A DNA stretch of 64,000 nucleotides from Bacteroidia bacterium (GTDB lineage Bacteria > Bacteroidota > Bacteroidia > Flavobacteriales > Flavobacteriaceae): contig JAUIBW010000018.1 of NCBI GenBank assembly GCA_030427585.1, forward strand, positions 38,775 to 102,774, written 5' to 3'. Numbering within the stretch: the stretch's first letter is position 1; every line of letters begins with the position of its first letter. The notes below the pieces were generated by a model that ran no database searches, had not been told where the DNA came from, and saw only the letters and a program-made list of their open reading frames with translations. The position numbers and the translations under genes were made by a program. This document shows positions 8,563 to 16,960 of this stretch, one piece after another.

Positions 8563-8796
8563 CTATAATTGTTCTGCAATCATATTAGCGATCCTTTTTG
8601 GAGTAGTCATCTCTTGTAATCTTTCTTCAGATAATTTTACTTTAAACTTTCTCTCGATCATTACCATGATTTCTAACCCTCTTAATGAATCAACCCCTAA
8701 TGTATTTGGTAAATTAACATCTGGAGTAACATCTGCTACATCACATTCGGCAATTGGTGCAATAATTTTGGCGATTTCATCTAATAAATTTTCCAT
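8563..8796 (-). CDS. Acyl carrier protein of the minus-strand PKS operon
   Basis: The frame is open to an ATG at 8823, but MENLLDEIAKIIAPIAE starting at 8796 gives the normal ACP length (77 residues) and is preferred here. The phosphopantetheine site is LGVDSLRGLEI, with the Ser in DSL. It heads an operon with flavoenzyme, reductase, two ketosynthases and dehydratase, so it is the likely carrier of the growing chain. A long inverted repeat (8826-8930) ends three bases before the upstream ATG and could affect its transcription or translation. It differs clearly from the ACP at 1979. Confidence 0.88.
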   Translation of the reverse strand: MENLLDEIAKIIAPIAECDVADVTPDVNLPNTLGVDSLRGLEIMVMIERKFKVKLSEERLQEMTTPKRIANMIAEQL

Positions 8797-8825
8797 GATT
8801 TCAATTTTATGTTTAATTTTCATAT

Positions 8826-8930
8826 TCTATCATTCTGATAATGAGGAAACACTTAAATTTTGTTTCTTATACCTTAAGTAGGTAATTGATTAATAATTAG
8901 GTGACATTATCAGAATCACAAGATGATAGA
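8826..8930. repeat. Long inverted repeat in front of the PKS operon
   Basis: TCTATCATTCTGATAATG (8826-8843) is the reverse complement of CATTATCAGA (8905-8914) plus ATGATAGA (8923-8930). This gives an 18-bp stem with one 8-base bulge and a 61-bp loop. It adjoins the first gene of the minus-strand operon. The loop has a near -7 box (TAAATTTTG) pointing away from the operon. It could be an invertible promoter segment, a paired operator, or an RNA hairpin in the leader. No recombinase gene lies in the window. Confidence 0.6.
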
Positions 8931-9287
8931 AGTAATAATGCTAAGAGTTTTTACTAAAAATCTCGTGATGTATGTAGTATATGATTTGATTTAAGTTGTA
9001 AACTTATTTCTTTTTCAAAATATTTCTCCCCCCTGTTTACAGTGAAATGACGTTTTATACATATTGGTTAAAGGCTTATGACAGATTTTACAGGTAATTT
9101 ATAGCAATCATAATATACCCTTTCATTCTTTTTTGCGAAAGACTATCTATTTTAAAAGTGATATGTGTTAGAATGTATTTTTCTTCTTGTTAATAACATT
9201 TTTAATAACTCATTTCTATGAATCTAAAAAGAGGAGTTTCTATTCTTATTTTTATAAAAGATAAAAAGGTCTTTTAATAATGTAATA
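8931..9287. other. Intergenic region between PKS operon and nrdG
   Basis: No reading frame here looks like a gene. It holds an 18-base motif CCCTGTTTACAGTGAAAT (9031-9048) that recurs with one change at 40044-40061, and, close to nrdG, an AAAAGAT-N6-GTCTTTT inverted repeat (9256-9275). The divergent promoters of the PKS operon and nrdG must lie here or in the adjoining inverted repeat. Confidence 0.6.
9255..9276. promoter_or_regulatory. AAAAGAY-N6-RTCTTTT element before nrdG
   Basis: TAAAAGAT, a 6-base spacer and GTCTTTTA form an imperfect inverted repeat ending 11 bases before the nrdG ATG. The same arrangement with the same spacer occurs at 14059, 17992, 24965 and 28033, always in front of anaerobic genes. 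Here there is no FNR-type palindrome beside it. A position at the start codon would suit a repressor. The binding protein is unknown; one of the two Rrf2 regulators in the island is a candidate. Confidence 0.5.
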
Positions 9288-9737
9288 ATGAATTTTTACG
9301 ATTCTCATATAGTGCTTCAAGAAGTGCCGGGAGAAATAAGCATATGTTTTAGTATTTCTGGATGTCCATTAAGGTGTGAAGGATGTCATTCACCCTTTTT
9401 ATGGAAAGAGGGGAGTGGAGAAAAATTAACTGAAAAAAAATATGAAAGCATACTCGACCGGTATTTTGGATTTGCCACCTGTGTTGTTTTTATGGGAGGA
9501 GAATGGCACAAAAAGGAATTGATAAGCTACCTGAAATATGCTAAAACCAAAGGCTATAAAACATGCCTTTATACAGGATTAGAAAAAGTAGATGATAAGA
9601 TATTAGTCCAATTAACCTGGATTAAAACCGGAAGATGGAACCAATCTCTGGGAGGATTAGATAGTGAAACCACCAATCAAGAATTTATAGAAGTAAAAAC
9701 CAATAAGCGACTTAATTACTTATTTATTAAAAATTAA
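9288..9737 (+). CDS. nrdG: Anaerobic ribonucleotide reductase activating protein (radical SAM)
   Basis: 149 residues with the radical-SAM cluster motif CxxxCxxC at Cys26, Cys30 and Cys33 (GCPLRCEGCHS), and the GGEW segment that follows in NrdG proteins. It uses a [4Fe-4S] cluster and S-adenosylmethionine to make the glycyl radical on NrdD. It is somewhat short, as NrdG proteins of this group are. The nrdD gene starts 7 bp downstream, so the pair forms one operon. The order G then D is the reverse of Escherichia coli. Confidence 0.92.
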   Translation: MNFYDSHIVLQEVPGEISICFSISGCPLRCEGCHSPFLWKEGSGEKLTEKKYESILDRYFGFATCVVFMGGEWHKKELISYLKYAKTKGYKTCLYTGLEKVDDKILVQLTWIKTGRWNQSLGGLDSETTNQEFIEVKTNKRLNYLFIKN

Positions 9738-9744
9738 AAAACTC

Positions 9745-11619
9745 ATGATACGACTTTCAGATGATCAAATAAAAAATAAAATTGATTTCATAAATCATTA
9801 TTTGGATTCTACAAATGCTGCAGATGGCTCCAAAGTAGATGCTAATGCCAATGTAACTTCAAAAAACATTGCAACTATGGAGGCAGAGTTAAATAAAGAT
9901 ATTAACATACAGGTAAATAGAGCATTGGTAAAACAAAAAATAGCTACTCTGTTTAGCGACGATCTGGCCGAAGAATATTCGAGACAGATAGAATCTCATG
10001 AAATTTATGTACACGATGAGACCTCATTAAAACCATACTGTGTTTCTATAAGTATGTACCCATTCTTATTAGACGGACTCACAAAATTAGGAGGCGAAAG
10101 CAAAGCTCCAAAACACCTGGAAAGTTATTGCGGGGAGTTTGTTAACCTTGTCTTTGCGGTAAGTTCTCAGTTTGCCGGGGCATTAGCTACCGTAGAGTTT
10201 TTGATGTATTTTGACCATTTTGCCGTTAAAGATCTTGGAGAGGATTATTTGCAAACTCATGAAAAACGTATTGCAAACCATTTACAACATGTGGTCTATG
10301 CAATTAATCAACCCGCAGCTGCAAGAGGATATCAATCTGTGTTTTGGAATATTTCTTTATATGACGAAGCTTATTTTAATAGCATGTTTGGTGATTTTGT
10401 ATTTCCTGATATGACCAAACCAAAATGGGAAAGTGTAAAAAAACTACAAGAGTTTTTTATGAAATGGTTTAATAAAGAAAGAGAAAGAGCCATACTTACT
10501 TTTCCTGTAGTTACTGCCGCAATGCTTGTAAAAAATAACGCTCCTGTTGATAGAGAATTTACCGAAATGTGTGCACAAGAATTAAGTGAAGGGAATTCTT
10601 TTTTTATTTACCAATCCGAAAATGCAGATAGCTTAGCATCCTGTTGTCGTCTACGAAATGAGATTAGCGATAATACTTTTAGTTATTCTTTAGGTGCTGG
10701 TGGAGTAGCGACAGGATCTATAAATGTAATCACCCTTAATATGAATCGGTTGATTCAAAAAAAAGCTGATATTGTTGAAGAAGTTCAAAAAATTCATAAA
10801 TATCAGGTTGCCTACAGAAAACTTATAGACGAATATAATGAAGCAGGATTATTACCTGTTTATCAAGCAGGCTTTATAGCATTAGACAAACAATTTTTAA
10901 CAGTAGGGATTAATGGTATGGTAGAAGCTGCAGAGAGCCAGGGAATTGAAGCAAGTAATAACACTACGTATAAGAATTTTGTAAATACATATTTAAAAGC
11001 AATTTATCAAGAAAATAGAGCTGCAAAAGAAAAATATGGATATATGTTTAACACAGAATTTGTTCCTGCCGAAAATCTGGGAATAAAAAATGCAAAATGG
11101 GATAAAGAAGATGGATTATTTGTACCCAGAGATTGCTATAATTCATATTTCTATGCAGTAGAAGATAATAACGTAAATTCTCTAGATAAAATAATGCTAC
11201 ACGGTAAAGAAATTATACAATATCTGGACGGAGGTTCTGCACTTCATCTTAACCTCGAAGAGACTCCTAATAAAGAAGGGTTTATTAAACTAATTCATGC
11301 AACAGCGGCTGCTGGATGTAATTATTTCTGTTTTAATATAAGAATTACAATATGTAATGAATGTTCACATATAGACAAGCGCACATTGTTTATATGCAAT
11401 AAATGCAATTCTCATAATGTAGATCATGCTACAAGAGTAATAGGATACTTAAAACGAGTGTCAAACTTCAGCTCGGGTAGGCAGAATGAGCATCAATTAA
11501 GGCATTATCATAAGCAACATGCAAAACCTGATTTGGTAAATAAAAGAGTTGAAATTTTAACAGAAAACCAACCAGAATATGAAATTAATGATCATGCTCA
11601 AAAACTTAGAAGTTATTAA
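9745..11619 (+). CDS. nrdD: Anaerobic (class III) ribonucleoside-triphosphate reductase
   Basis: 624 residues. The C-terminus has the zinc site CNEC...CNKC (about residues 534-554) and the glycyl-radical segment RVIGYLKRVSNFSSGRQ, with the radical Gly at about residue 578. It reduces ribonucleotides without oxygen, after activation by NrdG. It is shorter than the roughly 710-residue enterobacterial enzyme and starts directly in the catalytic barrel, so the N-terminal ATP-cone appears to be absent, which would change allosteric activity control. The organism also has class Ia enzyme (47377-51174), so it can make DNA precursors with and without oxygen. Confidence 0.93.
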   Translation: MIRLSDDQIKNKIDFINHYLDSTNAADGSKVDANANVTSKNIATMEAELNKDINIQVNRALVKQKIATLFSDDLAEEYSRQIESHEIYVHDETSLKPYCVSISMYPFLLDGLTKLGGESKAPKHLESYCGEFVNLVFAVSSQFAGALATVEFLMYFDHFAVKDLGEDYLQTHEKRIANHLQHVVYAINQPAAARGYQSVFWNISLYDEAYFNSMFGDFVFPDMTKPKWESVKKLQEFFMKWFNKERERAILTFPVVTAAMLVKNNAPVDREFTEMCAQELSEGNSFFIYQSENADSLASCCRLRNEISDNTFSYSLGAGGVATGSINVITLNMNRLIQKKADIVEEVQKIHKYQVAYRKLIDEYNEAGLLPVYQAGFIALDKQFLTVGINGMVEAAESQGIEASNNTTYKNFVNTYLKAIYQENRAAKEKYGYMFNTEFVPAENLGIKNAKWDKEDGLFVPRDCYNSYFYAVEDNNVNSLDKIMLHGKEIIQYLDGGSALHLNLEETPNKEGFIKLIHATAAAGCNYFCFNIRITICNECSHIDKRTLFICNKCNSHNVDHATRVIGYLKRVSNFSSGRQNEHQLRHYHKQHAKPDLVNKRVEILTENQPEYEINDHAQKLRSY

Positions 11620-11622
11620 AAC

Positions 11623-11666
11623 ATGATAATTATCATATTTAGTTCTGATTCCATTCGTGATTTTTG
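11623..11666 (+). promoter_or_regulatory. FNR/CRP-type promoter of the 11765 gene
   Basis: A perfect palindrome ATGATAATTATCAT (11623-11636, centre 11629.5) is followed 33 bp later by GATTTTTG (11659-11666), one mismatch from the -7 consensus TAnnTTTG. The geometry places the palindrome near -41.5, the class II activator position of CRP/FNR proteins. The same spacing is found at four other promoters in this window. The AAAAGAY-N6-RTCTTTT element present at several of the others is not evident here. Confidence 0.65.
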
Positions 11667-11764
11667 ACAGATGCATATGTATTAGGTTTAATACTATTAT
11701 TGGTAGAGAAATGCTATAGTTCTAATACATATAGATTAACCAATACAAAACTTAATTCGTTATA

Positions 11765-13558
11765 ATGAAACTACATTCATTTCACATTCCTGTAATGGGA
11801 ATAGGCTTTACTATTGATACCCCATTAAAAGTTTCTCACCTGGGAATAGATTCTGTTATTTCATTGGTCGATGATATTCTATTAGAAAAACTAAGAAAAA
11901 TGTATTGTGATACGTTCGAAATACCATATAACGAAATCACAGAGAGTATAGAAGATTTTAGAGCTAAGAGGATTACTTCTTATCTTAATTTGATGAATGA
12001 CCTTGCAGAAAAAAAGTTTAATCAACTTAAAAATATTACAACAGAATGTAGTAACGAATTGAAACAATATTTCAACATTCTACCTGACACTTCAGCATTA
12101 AAACAACGATTTAAAAACCTAACATCTAACGATTTTAATTTTAATGGAATCAAAGATTTAATAGAAGCAAATTTATCAATGGGGAGTATTGATGTAAATA
12201 TCATGACCAAAGTTGATAAAGAAAATTATCAAAAAAAAGAGAAACTATCTTCTAAGTACAATGATGCCCATGCAGCACTTAGAGGATATGCCAATAGTGA
12301 TTTATCTTCATCAGTAATACTTTCTGCAGGAATGAACCCCAGATTGTATAGTTATATAGAAGAGTTTGAAGATTTTTATCCAAACGAGAATGGAGAAATA
12401 AAAAAGAAAATAGTTTTAAAAGTAAGTGATTACAGATCAGCGTTAATACAAGGAAAATTTTTAGCCAAAAAAGGATTATGGGTTTCAGAATATAGAATCG
12501 AATCTGGGCTTAATTGCGGAGGGCATGCATTTGCAACAGATGGATATCTTTTGGGGCCAATATTAGCTCAGTTTAGAGATCAGAAAGAAGAATTAATTTC
12601 TGAAATACATAAAATTATCACCGAGGTATTGTTTCGTAAGAATAGATATGTTCCTCAATCTCCTATGCCAGTTAAAATCACGGCCCAGGGTGGGGTGGGT
12701 ACGGCAGAAGAACACCAATTCTTATTAGAGCATTACAAGGTAGATTCTGTAGGATGGGGAACTCCTTTTCTTTTGGTGCCAGAAGCGACAACTGTCGATA
12801 ATAATACATTAGACAAACTAGTAAAAGCCAAAGAAGACGATTTGTATTTAAGTGATATTTCTCCTTTAGGAATACCATTTAATAGTCTTAAAGGAAATAC
12901 AAAAGATCAGGAAAAACTTTCTTTGGTAGAAAAGAACAGGCCCGGGAGTTCTTGTCCAAAAAAATATGTAGCATTAAACAAAGAATTTACAGAAAAAGGG
13001 ATATGTACGGCATCGAGACAATATCAACATATAAAAATTAAAGAACTGGATAAAAAGGAACTTTCTCCAGAAGATTATCAAAAAGAATTTGATCAGATTA
13101 TACAAAAATCATGTACCTGTGTTGGTTTGGGAACTTCTGCATTACTGAAATATAATTTGGATACTAAAGTTGAAGGAGAAGGAGTTTCGATATGTCCCGG
13201 ACCAAATATGGCCTATTTCTCTAAAATTATGAGTCTAAAAGAAATAACAAGTCATATTTACGGAGAATCTGATGAGGTTGTGCGAGCAGATCGACCTAAC
13301 ATGTTCATAAAAGAGCTTAACATTTATATTGATTATTTAAAAGATAAGCTTGAAGAAACAAGACATTCTATAAATAATAAGAAGAAAAAATACTTGTCAG
13401 TATTTGTCAAAAACCTAAAAGAAGGAGTTTCTTATTATGAAAACATTTTTGGTAACATAAAAATAGCTTTTGAAAGTTCTAAATCTCAAATTTTAAACGA
13501 TTTAGATAACAGCAAAGTAACTTTAAATCAAATAAACTCAGAAATTGATGATTTGTAA
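11765..13558 (+). CDS. Conserved cysteine-rich protein of unknown function, probably an FMN/TIM-barrel-like enzyme
   Basis: 597 residues, soluble, no signal peptide. The family is not one I can name. The middle has NCGGHAFATDG (Cys251), then ITAQGGVGTAEEHQFLLEHY (305-324) and VDSVGWGTPFLLVPEATTVD, a pattern like the phosphate-binding end of glutamate-synthase or nitronate-monooxygenase barrels. Further cysteines lie in SSCPKKY (397), GICTASRQY (414), KSCTC (450, 452) and SICPGPNMAYFS (477), which could bind an Fe-S cluster. A C-terminal stretch from about residue 505 is rich in charged residues and probably helical or coiled coil. It stands alone between nrdD and an Rrf2 gene and has an FNR-type promoter, so a role in anaerobic or nitrogen-oxide metabolism is likely but inferred. 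Confidence 0.6.
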   Translation: MKLHSFHIPVMGIGFTIDTPLKVSHLGIDSVISLVDDILLEKLRKMYCDTFEIPYNEITESIEDFRAKRITSYLNLMNDLAEKKFNQLKNITTECSNELKQYFNILPDTSALKQRFKNLTSNDFNFNGIKDLIEANLSMGSIDVNIMTKVDKENYQKKEKLSSKYNDAHAALRGYANSDLSSSVILSAGMNPRLYSYIEEFEDFYPNENGEIKKKIVLKVSDYRSALIQGKFLAKKGLWVSEYRIESGLNCGGHAFATDGYLLGPILAQFRDQKEELISEIHKIITEVLFRKNRYVPQSPMPVKITAQGGVGTAEEHQFLLEHYKVDSVGWGTPFLLVPEATTVDNNTLDKLVKAKEDDLYLSDISPLGIPFNSLKGNTKDQEKLSLVEKNRPGSSCPKKYVALNKEFTEKGICTASRQYQHIKIKELDKKELSPEDYQKEFDQIIQKSCTCVGLGTSALLKYNLDTKVEGEGVSICPGPNMAYFSKIMSLKEITSHIYGESDEVVRADRPNMFIKELNIYIDYLKDKLEETRHSINNKKKKYLSVFVKNLKEGVSYYENIFGNIKIAFESSKSQILNDLDNSKVTLNQINSEIDDL

Positions 13559-13577
13559 ATAAAATTCAGATATGCCG

Positions 13578-14027
13578 TTATTTCAGATCAAATCCTTTTA
13601 AAGAAATTACGGTTCCTTCTACTTCAATTTCTTCAACAAGCTTAGAAATTGTTTTATCTCTAAATTCATTCAATATTTTTTTCTTAAATGGTGATACTGT
13701 AGAATGTACAGGGCAAGGGTTTTTATCACTACATTTTGATAATCCTAAAAAACATTTTTCAAATTTATGAGTACCATCAATGCAACAGATAACATCCCAA
13801 ATCGATTTCTCTTTATTGTTTTTATCTAGAAAAAAACCGCCTCCAGGGCCTTTGGTAGAAGAAACCAGCTTATTAGAAGTTAATTGCCTTAATAATTTAG
13901 CCAAAAAAGGTTGAGGAGTTTCTAGTTCTTCAGCAATTTTTTTTACTCCTATTTTGGTCGTTTCATCAGAATGTATGGCTAGATAAAGTATTGCTCTTAT
14001 AGCATATTTACAAGCGTTAGATAGCAT
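13578..14027 (-). CDS. Rrf2-family transcriptional regulator with Fe-S ligand cysteines
   Basis: 149 residues. An N-terminal winged helix (ACKYAIRAILYLA, then AEELETPQPFLAKLLRQL and GPGGGFFL) is followed by three cysteines at 92, 99 and 105 (KCFLGLSKCSDKNPC), spaced as in IscR/NsrR-type Fe-S sensors. It could sense NO, oxygen or Fe-S status. The gene is convergent with the 11765 gene and divergent from the small-protein gene at 14132. An inverted repeat AAAAAAGAT-N6-ATCTTTTTT lies 32 bp before its start, which would allow autoregulation and control of other genes carrying the element. It is a paralog of the regulator at 24359. Confidence 0.88.
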   Translation of the reverse strand: MLSNACKYAIRAILYLAIHSDETTKIGVKKIAEELETPQPFLAKLLRQLTSNKLVSSTKGPGGGFFLDKNNKEKSIWDVICCIDGTHKFEKCFLGLSKCSDKNPCPVHSTVSPFKKKILNEFRDKTISKLVEEIEVEGTVISLKGFDLK

Positions 14028-14058
14028 AGTAGCTCTTTTTTTTTAGATCAAATATAAT

Positions 14059-14127
14059 AAAAAAGATCGTTTTATCTTTTTTGTGACTTTTATCATATTT
14101 TTCTAGCTATAATAAGGACTATATTTG
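14059..14127 (+). promoter_or_regulatory. Composite FNR-type promoter of the 14132 gene
   Basis: In order: AAAAAAGAT-CGTTTT-ATCTTTTTT (14059-14082), TGACTTTTATCA within GTGACTTTTATCATATTT (14083-14100, centre 14089.5), and TATATTTG (14120-14127), an exact -7 box. The palindrome-to-box distance is 34 bp and the first element lies 19 bp above the palindrome, matching nadA and the cytochrome c gene. The -7 box ends only four bases before the ATG at 14132, so the leader is extremely short or the start is further in. Confidence 0.65.
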
Positions 14128-14131
14128 CCGT

Positions 14132-14506
14132 ATGAAAAGTACGGTAATCTTATTCGTTGCTCTCCTTATGCTCGTTAAGCCTCTTTGGCCGGTAGGAGAG
14201 TATATCATGAATTATGATTATATCGTAAAATACCTCTGTATAAATAAAGATAGACCCAGATTAAAATGTGATGGTAAATGTTACTTAAAAAAACAATTAG
14301 CCAAAGAATCCAATTCAGAGAATAACCCATTCAAAGACAAAAAATCTCAGAATGAGATTCAACATATTGTTTTTTTTCAACTATTACTTGATTTCAATTT
14401 TAAAAATCAACCTGAAAATACAGTTGAGAACAATTATAAAACTACACAAGAAATAATTTCCAAATTACTTGTTACAGATCTCTCCCCACCTCCAGAGTTT
14501 GGGTAA
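14132..14506 (+). CDS. Small secreted or membrane-anchored protein with a CDGKC motif
   Basis: 124 residues with one N-terminal hydrophobic segment (residues 4-22) and, after it, KYLCINKDRPRLKCDGKCYLKKQLAKES. The cysteines at about 36, 48 and 52 with surrounding lysines could bind metal. I recognise this as a type of short protein common in Bacteroidota, often near TonB receptors for metals, without an assigned function. It has its own FNR-type promoter and precedes the OprC/NosA-like copper receptor by 362 bp, so a role in copper handling during denitrification is possible but unproven. Confidence 0.6.
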   Translation: MKSTVILFVALLMLVKPLWPVGEYIMNYDYIVKYLCINKDRPRLKCDGKCYLKKQLAKESNSENNPFKDKKSQNEIQHIVFFQLLLDFNFKNQPENTVENNYKTTQEIISKLLVTDLSPPPEFG

Positions 14507-14868
14507 TTCAATATGAACTCATTTGGACTTTTTTGTTTTTAAGCGAAAGTTTAAAATTTTTTGCCATAAAGAAATCTTTTTTCATAAGTATAGCTATAGC
14601 TACGTTACGAAAAAAGTCAAAGTTAAGGTAAATAAGAAAAATTTGCAGTAAAAAGTAAAAGTTAACATGAGTTCTATAGGTGTATTGATTATAAAGGTAT
14701 GTTATACCTCAATTTCGTGTACACAAAACTTATATATATGTTGAATTATTTCTAAAATATATTCTAATGAAACCGACACGATTTTAAAAAAATCTTTAAA
14801 GACAGAAGTTAATGATTTTTTAATCGTCAAAGGTTCCATCTGACTACTAAAACAATAAAAATAAACAG
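14507..14868. other. Intergenic region before the copper receptor gene
   Basis: No coding signal seen. It contains the palindromes AGGTAT-GTT-ATACCT (14695-14709) and TTTCGTGTACACAAAA (14713-14728; core GTGTACAC), both candidate operators for the receptor gene, and ends with the leader CATCTG...CAGATG (14837-14871), in which the ATG is part of the second arm. That leader recurs before the fasciclin gene and, in a weaker form, before nosZ. Confidence 0.5.
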
Positions 14869-16935
14869 ATGAAAACCAATATTGGTGTGACCTCTTTGTT
14901 TAGGATTTTGAGGGCACCGTTTAAAAGGGTAAATATGCTATGGTATATCCTGCTTTTTCAAATTACCCCCTGTTGGATTAATGCCCAGGAAGAAATCCTA
15001 AACAAAGAGTCAGATACCATTATGCCTATCGATTTGGAAGAAGTAATTTTGATATCTGCCAGAAAAGAACTGGATTATCAAAAACAACTTAAACCGTTAT
15101 CATCTTTAGATGAATACCTGGAGCTTTCACAAAAGGTTGGTATGATAAAAAGAGGAGCCTATGCTTGGGAACCTGCACTTAATAATATGACATCAGAAAG
15201 GCTTTCTGTTACTATAGATGGGATGCGAATTTTTGGTGCGTGTACAGATAAAATGGATCCTATTACCTCTTATGTAGATGTGTCTAATCTTGCTAAAGCT
15301 CATGTTGCTTCGGGACAACAGGGATCAGAATACGGAACCTGTATTGGTGGTGCAATAGATTTAGAATTGGATAAAAGTGATTTTAGAGAAACAGGATTTA
15401 AAGCAAGTTTAGAAGATGGTTTTGAGACTAATAATCAATTAGTGATTTTAGGAGCAGAAGCCAATTATTCAAATTCCGATTTTTATGTAGATGGAGACAT
15501 CATTTATCGCAAAGCAGAGAACTATACAGCGGGAAATGAAGAAGAAATCAATTTCTCCCAATACACAAAGTATAATATTTCTGTTAATGCAGGATATAGG
15601 ATTGATGAAGACAAAGCGATTACGGCAACCACAATTTATGATAAAGCACGAGACGTAGGTTATCCCGCATTACCTATGGATGTTTCTTTGGCACGTGCAC
15701 TGATTGCATCGGTTGGTTTTGAGCAAAATACTATTGGGATATTTAGTGATTGGAAGTCTAAAGTGTACTTTAATAAAGTTACTCATGTGATGGACGATTC
15801 TCAAAGACCAGATGTGCCTATTCGAATGGATATGCCAGGATGGAGTGACACCTATGGGTTTTTCTCTGAAATCAACTTAAAAACCAAAAAACAGGACTTT
15901 TTGATAAAATGGGATGGATTTTATAATAAATCTCTTGCAGAAATGACAATGTACCCCAATAATCCCAACGAAAATCCTATGTTTATGCTTACCTGGCCTG
16001 ATGTGCGAACCTGGAACACTGGATTATACGCTGAAGATAAAATTAGTTTTAAAAAAAGTTCTTTAAAACTATCTGCCAGATTAGCCGTACAAAACAATAA
16101 CGTGGCTGATGATTTTGGACTTAATAGTCTTAGAATTTTTTATCCAAATATGGAAGAATCTAAAACTAGGGTTCTTAAAAGTGTTTCTGTTCAGTACCAT
16201 AAACATTTGGATCCTATTCATATCAATGCAGGAGTATCCTACGGAGAACGAACTCCATCAGTATCCGAGGGATATGGATTTTATCTTTTTAATAGTTTCG
16301 ATAATCATGATTATATAGGGAATCCTAACTTAAAAAATGAACAAGCTATTGAAGCTAATGCCAAAATCTCTCTAGAGAAAGCCAAATTAAACATTGCTCT
16401 GGAAGGAAATATTTTTCGAATGCCCAATTACATTATAGGCGAGGTAAATGAATCACTAAGTACTATGACTATTGGTGCAGATGGAGTGAAAATATATGAA
16501 AATCTAGAGTATGCCGATTTGATTAATGTGTCTTTAAATACTGAGTATAAAATCCTGCCAGAACTTACCTGGTCGGGTTCTATATCTTACCATCAGGGAA
16601 AAGATGATACCGATCGCAATTTACCTTTTATAAGTCCTGTATCCTACCAATCAGGAATTCAATATAATAAGAATAGTTTTTCTGGATCAATTACAATGAA
16701 AGGAGCAGGAAAACAAGTGAATTTTTCTCCAGAATTTGGTGAAAATAAAACATCAGACTACATCGTTTTTTCGCTAACCCTTGGTAAAACCTTTTATCTG
16801 GCCAACGATTTGGTATATGCCAAAGCCGGAGTAGAAAATATTTTTGATAAATACTATTCAACGTATACAGATTGGAAAAATGTTCCCCGAATGGGACGTA
16901 ATTTATTTATCACATTTTCATATAAAATCAATTAG
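14869..16935 (+). CDS. TonB-dependent outer-membrane receptor, OprC/NosA-like (copper)
   Basis: 688 residues with a signal segment ending near INAQ (residue 40), a plug domain and a beta-barrel ending in an aromatic strand (FITFSYKIN). The plug has IDGMRIFGACTDKMDPITSYV (117-136), which resembles the GxC..xMDPxTxY copper site of OprC/NosA receptors; barrel loops are Met-rich (EMTMYPNNP, PMFML, RMDMPGW). NosA-type receptors supply copper for nitrous oxide reductase. A shorter start at the Met at residue 23 (MLWYILLF) would give a more normal signal peptide, but the ATG at 14869 is embedded in a leader shared with other genes of the island. A Met/His-rich lipoprotein gene follows 25 bp after its stop. 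Confidence 0.8.
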   Translation: MKTNIGVTSLFRILRAPFKRVNMLWYILLFQITPCWINAQEEILNKESDTIMPIDLEEVILISARKELDYQKQLKPLSSLDEYLELSQKVGMIKRGAYAWEPALNNMTSERLSVTIDGMRIFGACTDKMDPITSYVDVSNLAKAHVASGQQGSEYGTCIGGAIDLELDKSDFRETGFKASLEDGFETNNQLVILGAEANYSNSDFYVDGDIIYRKAENYTAGNEEEINFSQYTKYNISVNAGYRIDEDKAITATTIYDKARDVGYPALPMDVSLARALIASVGFEQNTIGIFSDWKSKVYFNKVTHVMDDSQRPDVPIRMDMPGWSDTYGFFSEINLKTKKQDFLIKWDGFYNKSLAEMTMYPNNPNENPMFMLTWPDVRTWNTGLYAEDKISFKKSSLKLSARLAVQNNNVADDFGLNSLRIFYPNMEESKTRVLKSVSVQYHKHLDPIHINAGVSYGERTPSVSEGYGFYLFNSFDNHDYIGNPNLKNEQAIEANAKISLEKAKLNIALEGNIFRMPNYIIGEVNESLSTMTIGADGVKIYENLEYADLINVSLNTEYKILPELTWSGSISYHQGKDDTDRNLPFISPVSYQSGIQYNKNSFSGSITMKGAGKQVNFSPEFGENKTSDYIVFSLTLGKTFYLANDLVYAKAGVENIFDKYYSTYTDWKNVPRMGRNLFITFSYKIN

Positions 16936-16960
16936 AAAACATACCATTAAAAATAAACAA

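Noticed and set aside
4913..8823. Housekeeping fatty-acid synthesis operon
   Set aside because: The triad-less ketosynthase and the CrtI-like flavoenzyme are not part of fatty-acid synthesis, so a specialised pathway is favoured.
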